Assembly: GCA_008360955.1 (NCBI GenBank)
Contig: LUCM01010369.1
Location: 1 to 64,000 of the forward strand
Direction of reading: 5' to 3'
DNA from: Fasciolopsis buskii
Lineage: Eukaryota; Platyhelminthes; Trematoda; Plagiorchiida; Fasciolidae
Length of the DNA: 64,000 nt
Shown here piece after piece: positions 49,330-60,012 of this stretch (position 1 is its first letter; each line of letters opens with the position of its first letter). The notes beneath the pieces are model-generated. The model did not search any database. It was not told the DNA's origin and saw only the letters and a list, made by a program, of their open reading frames with translations. A program made the position numbers and the translations under genes.

Positions 49330-50270
49330 TTTGGTTGTTCCAGTTCTTTATTAGCGTGGCTGTCTGATTACTTTACTAACCGAACCCAGTGCACACGAAT
49401 GAACGGTCAGACTTCGAAACCGTTGATTAACAACTCAGGCGTGCTACGGGGTGCTGTTGTTACACCGTTTCTTTTATCTGCTTACATCAGCGACTTATCA
49501 ATCAGCTCACCTTGTAATCTGTTCAAGTATGTTCATGATGTTGTCCTCCCTCAAGCCTTTTCGAACAACGATGATTTTTGAAGTTTTCCCAACAACTTAT
49601 CTTCTGTTTACGATTTCTCTGAACGAGCTTGTTTAAATCTAAACACATCTAAATGTTTGGAATGTCTGTTCTCTCTCTATCTCTTCGTCGGCTTGCCCCT
49701 CCGAAATGTCTTTCTTCAACTTCAAATACATTTGCCAAGGCTGATTCTTTCAAATATCTAGGAGTTACTATTAGTGAAAATCTGAAGTGGTTTAACCACA
49801 TTTCCACCTGAGTGCAGAATCTCCGACAACTGTCATTTCGAATCAGGAAGTTTCGGCACCACAAGGTGAAACAAAGCACCGTCTTCCGATTTGTATACCA
49901 ATGTGTTTTTCCAATCCTTCTTCACTGTTCTCCTGTTATTTCTCCAGGTTTCCTCAAAACAGACTTTAAAATTCTTCGCCGGGAAGCATCAGTTATTACC
50001 CGGGTGTCCTTCATACCACCAACTGATTTGTCCGTGAATCTATGTAATCACCACTTATCAGCATGTGAGAATTTGGCCGCAAAATTTCTTCTGATCCCAA
50101 GCATCCCCTGCACAACAATCTTTCAAAGTGCCGCTCTCATATTTCGACATGATCCAGTTTTGTTCCACAGCCTCTAGAATCAATATCTACAGGAAATCCA
50201 CTGTCCCGTATTTAGCACGAGTTTTAACAAACCGTGACGCTGTTTCAGCCGAATTCCTGATTAACTTTTG
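49330..50270 (+). pseudogene. D2 reverse transcriptase, palm to C-terminus
   Basis: WLSDYFTNRTQCTRMN, then GVLRGAVVTPFLLSAYISD, the box FKYVHDVVL (YVHD instead of YxDD) near 49.53 kb, ADSFKYLGVTISENLKWF near 49.76 kb, YQCVFPILLHCSPVISPG near 49.92 kb, and an end at FLINFW. The sequence is spread over shifted frames. The fingers domain and motif A are deleted, exactly as in D1. It cannot be catalytic. Confidence 0.75.
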
Positions 50271-50424
50271 GTAATGTGTTGTGGTTATTCGCAGAAGAGT
50301 TCATTTGTTTTTTTACGAGATGCGTGTATTTTTATTCTATTTATTTATTTTCTCCCTAATTTATTTTTTACCCTCACATTTTTGAGTGAAATGCGACATC
50401 ATTTATTTTACGCAAAAGTCTATG

Positions 50425-50476
50425 CAATACAATACAGTACATTACAATAGAATACAATACATTACAATACAATACT
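50425..50476 (+). repeat. (AATAC)n pentamer tail of D2
   Basis: Runs of AATAC/ATTAC/AGTAC units directly follow the D2 3' untranslated region and end at the fold-back. Simple-repeat 3' termini suit several non-LTR clades. D1 has no such tail. Confidence 0.7.
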
Positions 50477-50898
50477 GGGGGAACGTTCACATGCCAAATT
50501 AGGTTTATTTGTCTGTTTGTGAATGTGTGCACTTTGAACTGTCGGTCGGGTGAGAGAATAGATGCCCTTCACGTCATGCGTCGCCGTGATGGTGGGGTCA
50601 TTTGGCGTAGTGACCTTTGGAATATTTACTTCTCAAAGATATTAGGGCTGTCCATATCTCCGAAATCTCTGCTCCGACGTTCCGATTGATGCATGTCGGA
50701 AATGCATTTCGGAGATATGGCCAACTCTAACACCTTTGAGAAACAAGCATTCCAAAGGTCACCACGCCAAATGACCCCATCACTACGGCGACGCATGACG
50801 TGAAGGGCATCTATTGTCACCCGACCGACAGTTCAAAGTACACACACTCACAAACACACAGAAACATTAACACCAGTTGGCATGTAAACGTTCCCTCA
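50477..50898. repeat. Fold-back palindrome, about 190-bp arms
   Basis: The left arm (50477-50666) and right arm (50706-50898) are inverted copies with few mismatches. Long matching blocks include CTTTGAACTGTCGGTCGGGTG, ATGCCCTTCACGTCATGCGT, GACCTTTGGAAT and CCATATCTCCGAAAT. The 39-base centre itself folds (TCCGAC...GTCGGA). No coding capacity. It could be a fold-back/MITE-type DNA element, or a product of replication through a hairpin. Confidence 0.85.
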
Positions 50899-50905
50899 GT
50901 CATCT

Positions 50906-51007
50906 GATTGTAAAACTTGCCTTGAGGAAGACTACCCACGGTAGTCGAAACGTTGGCGCATTACATCTACCAACAAAGCTCTAATTAACATTATATCATT
51001 CACAATT
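50906..51007 (+). repeat. PLE-type terminal repeat, right copy
   Basis: It contains a clean hairpin, GACTAC-CCACG-GTAGTC, preceded by TTGAGGA and followed by GAAAC. This is the layout of a hammerhead-ribozyme core (CUGANGA, stem II, GAAAC), with U instead of the first C. PLE retroelements are known to carry hammerhead motifs. Confidence 0.6.
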
Positions 51008-51010
51008 AAA

Positions 51011-51750
51011 CTTAAGATAATTGGAAGTTTCCGACTGAGACATTAAGAAACACGGCAACAAACGAGCTTGTTTTCTGTAGTTCAAAGCTGACCCACTTTA
51101 TACCCGTCGGGATGACGTGATCGAATAATAATAATAGTAACAATAATAGCAAATAATTGTACATTAGAATGATGCGCCCACATAGATACTAGGCATTCGG
51201 TGCCATGAGAGGTAACATGTGTTGATTAATATTTTATCGGTTTCCTTGTCATTTGTTAGCCGTATCATGCACCGGTGGTCGCAGTAGACTGGAAGATATT
51301 TCTGGGTCCATAGAGGGGGATTGTTCAGGCGGATCCCAATCTCACATTTCATCTTTGAGTTCTTTGCTTAGCCAGCTCGGGTGATGTACATTATTGTTTC
51401 ATTAATAAAGGAAGTAAAAGATAAAAGATGCTTTCAGACAGCCTTCTTTTGGTTCGACCTAAATAACTTGCCCACAGATGCAGGTGAAATGGTGCACACA
51501 ATGAGAAGTTGACTGACTAGCGGCCTGATGTGAAGTCAGGACAAGCCAGACGGAAACACCTGTGGAAGACGCACGGTAAGCAACTCCCGAACGCATTCCC
51601 AAGGGCTGGTTTATAAAACCTTCCCAACCATTTAAATACAGAGGACTCAAGCCGGTGACCACATGCAAAGAATAGATTGTATATATCGTTATACCGAATT
51701 GGCATCGATATGACAATACATGTGAAATTAAACCACAGCGCTACTCCAGG
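51011..51750. other. No recognisable gene; probable CR1-E 5' region
   Basis: No motif was recognised. The DNA just ahead of the PHD-like ORF1 is probably the CR1-E leader. Confidence 0.3.
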
Positions 51751-51753
51751 TTT

Positions 51754-52880
51754 GTGCTCGTCGACGCCGTGGGAACATATTTTCGTGTTTTGCATCCCTT
51801 CTTTGTGGATCTAAATCGCATCATGTGTTCCGACCATGTCACTCATAAGTTTGGTTGTGTATGTTGCAGGAAGGTTATTGACCTTTGCACCAAAACCCTA
51901 CAATGGGACATTTGGGATAGATGGGCTTACCTGGCCTGTTTGTCACCCAACCTAGAGGTTTATAACTTTATCAGTTCCAAGAACCCTGTGATCTTGATAT
52001 TTTGTATGTGACGGCTATCTGCCATATTTTTGCCTCTCCACCTTTTGTGCGTGCTCAAACTTCGGGTCTGTTTTTAGCTACCACTCCGACGGACCTTGCC
52101 CATATCGTGAGTTCTGACTCTGAGACGTCCATGATCGTAGCCGCTGAGGGGCGGTAGAAGCGACGACAAAGTCGATCTGTTGCCAGGAGCCAGTCGACCA
52201 AAGCCCCTAAGTCAGTAGCGCCAGCGACCAGAATAAGTCAGCCGTTCCATATATTAACACTGATGTTAAACTGCCACTCGTCTCAATGCAGCCACGGTAC
52301 CTGTCTTTCGCCGAAGACGCAGCATCACCCATTCCCCCGGCCCTACCGTTAACGGCATGCAAAAAGGGCAGTGGTGGGTTCCGTGGACTCAAGCCATCGC
52401 TGGGCCCGTGAGTGATGAAAAGGAAATTGGCCCGCATACATCAATTCCGACTTCCCACCCGCCTCCCTCAGGGAGAAATGCATTCTGGTAATGAGTGCCC
52501 CAGATTCGATTCCGCTGATAGCTTAGGAGTACCTGGATCACGATGTAGGTCTTCTACAGAGCGTCCTGGCCAAATCTTTTGTAGTGGGTAAGGAAGACCT
52601 GCGTGAGAAATGCCGTCGGGTTTAGCACAAATCCATATTATGGTGCCCCATGGGCACTTAAAGTTGTGTTTTGATTCATGGATGATACCGAGTAGATGTT
52701 CCAATGGTTCTACAGATTAAAAGAAGGACCGACAGGTATTCTAAGGGATCCCGAAGTTGGAGACAGAGACAAACTCAAACAAGCTCTTGCTGAGTGATGT
52801 TAATGTCGGCATAACGATGAGGTAGATCGATTCATCCAGGATTTTCCGGTACAAAGAAGGCGACCCTTCATCCGGTGGAG
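51754..52880 (+). pseudogene. CR1-E ORF1 with degenerate PHD finger
   Basis: CR1 ORF1 proteins bind the element's RNA, and some carry a PHD/ZnF domain. Here CVCCRKVI gives the first Cys pair at about 51.86 kb. The following knuckle, normally CD-x-CDRW-H, reads QWDIWDRWAY, so Cys residues and the His are replaced. Further on, in shifted frames, come IVSSDSETSMIVAAEG, VARSQSTKAPKS, then VGLLQSVLAKSF and GKEDLREKC at about 52.55-52.6 kb, and GPTGILRDPEVGDRDKLKQA near 52.73 kb, followed by QDFPVQRRRPFIRW. The last two match the LRDLSPEDR...IRDFRVVRRRP region of CR1 ORF1 proteins. Several frameshifts and stops. Confidence 0.65.
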
Positions 52881-53049
52881 GCTGTTTTTGGTTGCTGTCC
52901 CAGTGATTTTCTAGATCTGATTCCCGCTGTGAAGCACATGCCGGTGTCGACGGAACCCCTACAGCCTCCGTGCCCCACTTTGGTTATCTCGCGCAACGTC
53001 TATAATATCCTGAACGAAAGAAAAGAGTTGGACGCAGTGGCATTGCATC

Positions 53050-54075
53050 AGCTACCCACCGTCATCGGCGGGATTTCCTCATTGGAAGGACTTTTTCCGT
53101 GACAGCCTCACATCTGAAGTCCCACCTGTACTTCGCCTGCGATGCAGTCCCGCAAGGGTTTGTGTTGGATCCGCTGATCTTCCTGCTTTACATCAACAAC
53201 CTACCGCCCCTGTTCTATTTTCCTTGCTTCATATACGCCGACGACTTAAAGGTATGGCGTGCTATCCAGTCTCCCGACGACAAACAAATCCTTCAGTTCG
53301 ATCCCGGCAAGTTGACGGAATAGACATCACTTCCGAATCTCGCGATCAGAGTTTCCAAATGTGCTTACATGGCCTTGGGTCGGACCGTTGCTGCCGACGG
53401 ATACATCTTCTGTGGCGTTCGCCTGCGGTCCGTCTGAATAACACCTGGGCACTGTTGTCACTACTTTGCTGTGTACTCATGGGCAGTCAGACAGGGTGTG
53501 CTTCCGCAAGGAGCATGGTTGAAGCTATCAAGCGGTCTTTCAGTCGGCTGTCCACCACTGTATCCAGGATTCCGTATGCAACTCACGTTCATCCCCAGTT
53601 GAATTATAACGATTCTGTTGTTTCCCTGCACGTGGACAGAGGTGAGCAAGATCAAAAATGTCCCCCGCTATGCCGCAAGACTCATCGAGGAACTTCGTGC
53701 AATCGACTATGAAATTCGACCTTGGGTTCTCCATCTGTTCCTGATGCGCTACTGGCGACTCCGCTACGGTTTGACCTGCTCATGGAGGATTCTTCGTGGT
53801 AATATGGGGCCGGAACTTCTTGCTGAGTTCCCACTCCGTAGCTGCGACCGAACTCGCGGCTTCCTTCTCACCCTACTGGCGCTAAACCCAACGGGTCTCC
53901 TTCTGGTGTATCGTCCATCTAACTGGAAGACCTCACTTTGGAACTGCATGTTGAGGAAGAGGACAAACAGAGTGATTTCCAACGCAGATTCGGAAAGCAC
54001 CTTATGGGGCTGTGGCAACCCGCTGACGGGTAGGCGGAGCGCTACTGAAAATGATAGTGACGGGGCTTATACGAG
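53050..54075 (+). pseudogene. CR1-E reverse transcriptase, palm and thumb
   Basis: VPQGFVLDPLIFLLYINNLPP and the catalytic IYADDLKVWRAIQ lie at about 53.15-53.27 kb. After a frame change come VEAIKRSFSRLSTTV, then FPCTWTEVSKIKNVPRY and ARLIEELRAIDYE, LRGNMGPELLAEFPLRS and the C-terminal MGLWQPADG near 54.02 kb. The YADD box is intact. Motif A and everything N-terminal of it are missing, and at least four frameshifts follow. Its best-kept stretch is 53618-54050. Confidence 0.8.
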
Positions 54076-54280
54076 AAGTATCCTCCCTGTCCTCTATTGA
54101 AGATGATGACGATAAAGAAGTAGCCCAGAGCGGTTCAAAAGCGAAGATCGTTGAAAGTGCGACATGAACGGAACTGCATAGAGCTCGAGTCCGGCAAAAC
54201 AAACATCACCGAACAAATGTTATAAAATCGGTATCGAGCTTCAAAGCGGATCGAAAGCCAGATGTTCAAAAGTCGGCCTC

Positions 54281-57200
54281 ATGGCTTCCAAATTCCAATG
54301 TAGGCTTTCTCGTTTCAATATGGTTCTTCACAATCTACGTCGCCACAGTGATAATAAGCCACGTTTGATTTTTCGTTCATTCAGTCTTTCATAGATACCT
54401 TTGCGTTCTCCAAATGTTATCAGTTTTTAAACTGTAAAGCTACAAGCAACTTGAGTTTACCAAAATGGCTGCTTTATGACACATTCAGGTGACTTATTGT
54501 TGTGTTGCCGAGTTTGGTTGGACTATGCACACCCTGAAGCACAAGACACAAGTACTAGCGGCCCACGATATCACAGGAGGACACAGACTGTGATCTAGTA
54601 GGACGCGAACACACACTGAAGATTGGAGACATTAGTTCGGGCTCACGTTTTCAGGACCCGTGGTCGCTGAACGAGTGGAACGGAACTGCTGCTCCCTTGA
54701 ATGAGCAGCCATACAGAACAGAAAAATGGCACGGAATATGAACTGATAGCCCAGCCCGCTAGCCGAAGAGAAAAGGCCAGCACAGGACACTGCTGCGCGT
54801 TTACTGGTGACTCACCAACACAAGTCAAAATTCAAGTGAGCTCTATCATTTTTATAGTTGTGTTGGGTGGTCTTAGTCGATATGTGAAGCAGCCAATCAC
54901 AGAACGAGTTTTGAAGAATCTTTTCGCGAGTATATACAAATTTTCAACCTCGCAACATTTAAAATAACGTTAATTTTGAGATACTCAGAAAAGAGCAGGT
55001 TTTTATGGAAAATTAACAACATAACTAAAATTGGTAGCACCAGAACACCAGAATGGTCACCGACGATGGCACTTATCGGCAATCACAAGGTTTTTTCAAT
55101 CAACCATCAATTAGCAGTCCTATTGCTGAGTTTTTCTTCTGCTGGTTTTCAATGGTCTGTTGATGGTTTTAATCTGTAGGAGTTCCGTGGTTGTAGGTTC
55201 TAACTTCAAACAAGCACATCGACACAATCCAATCACCAATTGTCTACAAAATCAAAAATGTTACAACCCTATCAAATTCAGATAATCAAATCGCGCTGGT
55301 CAAAATCCCGAGGCTAAAGGTCCAAACCCCAAAGAACAGCTACGCAAACAATTTAGGGTCATCATTTAACCGCCAAAGTTTCAAAGACATATCATTACGT
55401 GTTAACTTATTCGCACGCCCGGTCATACAACACAAGCAAAAACTCGCCAAGTGCACGCATTCACTTGACCGTCGACACGCACGCATGCACACACAGAAGC
55501 ATGTACGCCACACTGAGACTGCGCTTCTTATCTCCTGTGCTGTCTGGCCATTGACCTACGGAGGATAGCACTAATAATCAAGTCTGTCAGTCTCTGGGAC
55601 TTTGTTTGTCTGCTTTGACCAAACTGGGATGGCGACGACTAATCCTTTGTCGACCGCATTGTGCTTTCATTGGAGCCTTCGCCGATACCAGCCACTGCGG
55701 TTGGAAATGCGTGCGACTGCGAAGAAGTGATTGTTTGCTTGATGTGCAGTGACGATATAGGGAATTAACGCGAGCCACCGGAGTTCACAAAGTAACGATT
55801 TAGGCAGCGGTTTCAACAGAGGGAAGGAAAAAACACGAATTTCTTGTTCCAGATTGTAGGACGTTAATGTGTGATAATTCTGGTTTGTGTTTCTGCAAGT
55901 AACACACCAATAAACAATGTTTATTGAGAGGACTGACCGCAAACGGTTTAACAAAGGTCTTTTTTTTTACCGCGTTTCATAATATCGTTTCGCACTTCAC
56001 AAATAACAAGAAGCGTTTTATTGTCCAGTCGATCAAATATCTACCCAAAGGAAACAGTCTAGACTATTCTGACCCAAACTCCGCCGAACCCAAAGAATGC
56101 GTGGATTGAAAAGCTGCCAAGGAACCACGCAGAAATGCGAGTGGCTCTCGATCGACAACCAAGTGCTCCAGTATCTCGTACATGTTACGCCTAAAACTTT
56201 TACAGAGGTTCTGGAGAGAATTATTTGCTCCACTCATTATAAGCTTGTTTTTTTACAGAGATACAAGGGGATATGATGCTACTGCCACCGTATTATTTTA
56301 GGTTTTTTTGCCTTACCTTCTCTCCGGCATCAGCCACACCAACGGGCCTTCGAAACTGGATATTCTAAAATATTTTCAATATAACATCCAAAGACAATTG
56401 TTGTAATTCTATTAGAAGTGGTGGTAATGTAACAATTTTGGGAGGTTCGAAACTTTTGTTGCACAGTTTACTAACCACCATCTCATATTATTTTGTGGAA
56501 ATAACCAGCAGAGCATTGAAAACGGCAAATAGGTTCGTGCTGGTCCTGGAAAGAGCCACTGACTCCTTCTTTGGCCGCCATCATTCCAGCCGTTCAGTTG
56601 GTACGTCTGAGGGCACATCCGTTTTAAGCGAGGCATGTGTCAACTCCCCGGACCAAGGTCTGCTGACCGGTTTTCAACAAGATACCAGGCGCTTACATCA
56701 TACGTCAACAATCTTCGATTTACCATATTCCAAACTTTTCGCTTTTGGTTAGTACACACAACGCCCCACATGACCCTGCAGATGAAAATCAAACGAGGCT
56801 GTCTCTCAGACGTATTAACCGAGTTGCCGCTCCACGCCGTCTCAGTCACTCCAGCGGGAAGGTTCCATAAAGCCAATTGTTTACGACAGTCCTCTTAAGT
56901 GATAGCCCACAATGACATCGGAACATGACCGTTGACAAGCAGAGTAAAGACCGAGCTGCGAAGCAACAATGAATCGTCTTTTTAAGACCCACAATTTTAT
57001 CTTTCCGCGAAAGAGCACTGGTGCAATGAGAAGGGAGCCATGACGTTTGAATAGAACTTATTTTTATGGTACCAAATTGATTTTGCAACAAACGAACATA
57101 TTATCTATACCTCGACTTTTCTTATATCGCTGGGATTTACACTGTGCTACTAAGATGATGGATAATCAGAAAAACTGTTTTCCCTATGTAATGTGGATGT

Positions 57201-57682
57201 TGAGAGTGTGATGTGATCCTGTTGACAAAACCGTGAAAGCACGCGTAACGCGGGCCTTCAGCATCAGACTACGAATACCACACAAAAAAGGGATACAAGA
57301 CGTCAGTTCTAAATGGTACGGAGCAAAACACGACCGTATAAGTCTCGTACTCATTTAGACGGTGTCCGCCATAGGCCTAGGGGTTAACTGGACCCGGGGC
57401 GGTGTACAAATTGGGCACTCGAGCAAACGCTTAAAAAAAATCACACATCATCTGCATTGTTTACCAGTGAACAATAAAGTGATCCTCGTTGACCGCTGAT
57501 TGCCTCACCCAGTTACACGATGCTAACTAAAGAATGAGTGTTCCAGATAGACAGAGAGTGGACCTATTTGGGTGGGTCCCGTAGTAGCCAACACAATTAA
57601 TGCAGTCTAACTGTGCACATCTACGTTATTTCAACCATTATGATCCGACAGAAAATGATAACACTATCAAAACAGTTTTTGG
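54281..57682. other. No recognisable gene
   Basis: A GC-richer island at 54.55-54.85 kb looks like part of a repeat (an LTR or leader), but there is no second copy here to confirm it. The rest is AT-rich with short frames. Confidence 0.3.
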
Positions 57683-59130
57683 TTAGCTGTCATTTTTCAG
57701 TACCTGCACCCAACGGGTAAAGGGACCTTTCGGAGCCCGACGATGAAAATCTAAGATATCTACCTTATCTAAGTTCACTGCACTTTTCTCCCTTTCATAC
57801 AGCCACACCATCTGTGCACATCCACGTGATTTTTCAACTCTGAAGGAATATTGGAAAGTAGCATGTTGCGGCAATGTGTCTGTCACACGCATCACGTAGC
57901 GTAACCAACTTAGTCTACTAGGCGTGTCTATCTGCGGCCCAGCATTCTCTGAACCAATAGCCGGTACTCGGATTCTAACTTAAGCATTGCTCGTTCTGTC
58001 ATTCCATTTCATCCTGAGCATATTGCACAAGCACCAGTGATCAGAAACCTCCAAAAGACCAATATCTTCAGCAAGTAAGTTCCTTACTCCAAAACCACAC
58101 ACCGGAAATGAGCGCAGTACGGTATGGTACAAACGGCCTTTCAACTTCAACGAAATGTCATTCCGATAACAAAGCTGCTTCATTCTAAGGATTTCCGCTT
58201 GAGCCCTGAATAGGGACGTGCTCACCTCTACTGCTGCTACCGTTTGTCTCCCAGCTGCCGACGAAAGTGAAGCGATTAACAATGGGTAGTTTGTGCCTAT
58301 TCAGTATCAACTTCAGATTGAGTAAACACTTTATACTTTGAAGGTACAAAGCACATGCCAAGTGAATCCACAGCCCTTGCGAGACAGTTCAGTGCTCGTC
58401 ATCCATATTCCGTAAATTCAAACAGGAGCATAAAGTCGTCTGCATAAACTAGGCAATGCAGCTTCATTTCACTTTACAGTTCGACGGCTACATTTTGAAC
58501 ACCTAAAAATACTCCACTGCCTCATCAACGATGAATTTGAACAAGAATGTTGGGACCGGAATTTTTTGCTGAGCACCGCTCATCGCTTCGATTGAACTTG
58601 ATAGTTCATCGCATACCCTTAGGCGACTATGGGTATGCGAGAGTAATGCTCGTAGAAAATTGACGAACTTTTGCAGCATATCCTTCAGGCGCGGTTCACT
58701 GAACAGCACTACCTGGTCCATTGCGTCCAACGCGCCTTTCACGTAGAGGAAAACTACCACTGTTGGACGAAGGTGTGTGATGCGTTTTGAGTAACTAAGG
58801 AAGAGTAAAAATCCAGTCGATGCAACCTCGACTTTGAAGAGACCGCCCTTGGTGGACATCACTTTTGCAAATCGGTAGCAGACAGAACAGCAATATTGAA
58901 ACCATATGGATCAAATTGATTCTGTCGTGATTGTTACAGTCACCGCGCAGTCTCTTCCTGAAAATAGTTTGATTGATAAACGCGCCGTGATAACGGAGTA
59001 AGCTCCGCGTTCCAAATGTCAGGATACAATAAGGTAATAGATTCTAGCAGACCATATTTACCCATTTTGAAAAGAAGTTGGTAGAGTTCATGGAGACTGG
59101 CCGATTCCCTTCCCCCGCCTTCAATAGTCG
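57683..59130 (-). pseudogene. RTE reverse transcriptase and C-terminal domain
   Basis: IEGGGRESASLHELYQLLFK lies at about 59.1 kb, and a GCIDWIFTL patch near 58.84 kb. RPTVVVFLYVKGALDAMDQ (motif A, Asp kept at DAMD but the usual first Asp is Tyr) sits at about 58.73-58.78 kb. VRVCDELSSS-like and IPVPTFLFKFIVDEAVE follow at 58.52-58.6 kb, then the catalytic LVYADDFMLL near 58.45 kb, CFVPSKYKVF near 58.35 kb, and the thumb DISLKLKGRLYHTVL and LLAEDIGLLEV at 58.05-58.2 kb. The C-terminal RVTDTLPQHATF region is near 57.88 kb. The order matches RTE elements. Frames break at several points. Confidence 0.8.
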
Positions 59131-59739
59131 TGTGTTCAACTCCACTTCCATTTCTGTTATAAGGTAAACACATATGTTAGATTACACAGTTGTTAACGTA
59201 CAGGCAACTACGTTATCGTGCGACCAGTTGAACTCCTCCCTGAAGTATTAAACCTAACGGTTTATCTTTCGTTGCTTCCCATAAATAGGCTCACCTTATC
59301 AATGGCAAATTGTCACTCTGACTGAAGTTTTCTGCCGCCGGAGTTGCATAAAAGCCCAAAAAGTACTTTTCCGTTAACTAAAGCAGCCGCTCAAGTCTTC
59401 GTCTACTTTAACCCAAGTAGCTTTCATGCTCCTACTTAAAACTTACCGTCACTTGAAGTTGTGGAGACCGTCGCATCTTAATCATCTCCTTACAGGTATG
59501 GAGCTGGCGTCTTATCCCCATTAGTCTCAGTCACCGCTGAGAGACCCAGGTTATCTGAACTAATCTCAAGAGGCCTATCCCTGTTTTCTGTAGGCTGAAC
59601 TGACAAGCTGCAGTGTTCACCTAAATTGACTTAAGGTGCGCTGAGTTCTCCAACGAGTGCATTTAAATGTCATAATGTGAAAGCCTTCGTTCTTGCGAAT
59701 AACAGTAACGAGTTCGTTATAACACTTGTCTTTCTATGT

Positions 59740-60012
59740 ATTAGCGCTGCAACCTGTTGGAGCCCAGGCCGAGGAGACAAAAAAGTTGCGTTTAACACAG
59801 CTATCCAAGTTGAACGCCAAATAAACGACCACTAGCAAGGATCCAGTCTGAAAAGGTCGCTCCAGCCTTGCCACTCAAGACTACTCTTGAACCGCGATGA
59901 CCAGCAACTCTAGCTGCTTCGTATCCTGCTGCGTCCAGAAAAATATCTTGGTGAGATATGAGGAGCAGTTAATTGAACTAGGCTACTCGAACCCTGATTT
60001 TGCGTGTTACTG
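59740..60012 (-). pseudogene. RTE endonuclease fragment
   Basis: The minus strand reads SLVQLTAPHISPRYFSG (about 59.95-60.0 kb), then GYEAARVAGHRGSRVVLSGKA and TFSDWILASGRLFGVQL in shifted frames. These correspond to the V-I-QLTAP, YAGVG-x-VLS-x-RA and LLDW-P-x-SRL-x-V-x-L patches of flatworm RTE endonucleases. The catalytic residues nearer the N- and C-termini are not visible. Confidence 0.6.

Larger units (their letters stand above)
48469..50476 (+). mobile_element. Non-LTR retrotransposon copy D2 (5'-truncated, internally deleted)
   Basis: It matches D1 almost base for base from CTGATTCACTCGGG to the RT end, in the opposite orientation. It has the same EN-to-RT internal deletion. Its 3' end is better preserved than that of D1: the RT ends in DAVSAEFLINFW, a T-rich untranslated stretch follows, and the element finishes with an AATAC-type pentamer repeat. 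Differences from D1 are scattered single bases plus a 25-base segment at about 50.22 kb that D1 lacks. Confidence 0.8.
48361..51007. mobile_element. Composite unit with inverted PLE-type ends
   Basis: A roughly 104-base sequence at 48361-48464 is repeated in inverse orientation at 50906-51007 (TTGCCTTGAG, CGAAACGTTGGCGCATTACAT, AACATTATATCATTCACAATT). Between the two lie non-LTR copy D2, its pentamer tail and a fold-back palindrome. The whole resembles a terminal-inverted-repeat unit with cargo. The family of the ends, judged by the hairpin-GAAACG motif, is PLE-like. Confidence 0.55.
51754..54280 (+). mobile_element. CR1-E non-LTR element lacking its endonuclease
   Basis: ORF1 with a PHD-like finger, a short transition, then RT palm and thumb and a 3' region. 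This arrangement and the sequence of its RT differ from CR1-A/B/C. Between ORF1 (ending near 52.88 kb) and the first RT palm motif (about 53.1 kb) there is no room for the EN and RT fingers, so at least 1.5 kb appears deleted. The 3' region shares a short repeat with 30.3 kb. Confidence 0.75.
57683..60012 (-). mobile_element. RTE-clade non-LTR retrotransposon (degenerate)
   Basis: A minus-strand EN fragment, the RT, and a C-terminal domain of the RTE type (schistosome SR2 relatives), in the right order. The EN N-terminus, if present, lies beyond 60.0 kb but is not readable. Many stops and shifts. Confidence 0.75.

Noticed and set aside
32985..50476. D1/D2 as the two arms of one large inverted duplication
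   Set aside because: Homology stops at the element edges, the 5' ends differ in length and the 3' regions differ, so two insertions are simpler.
54550..54860. An LTR or leader sequence
   Set aside because: It is GC-rich and repeat-like in feel, but no paired copy, TG...CA boundaries or target duplication could be shown in this window.
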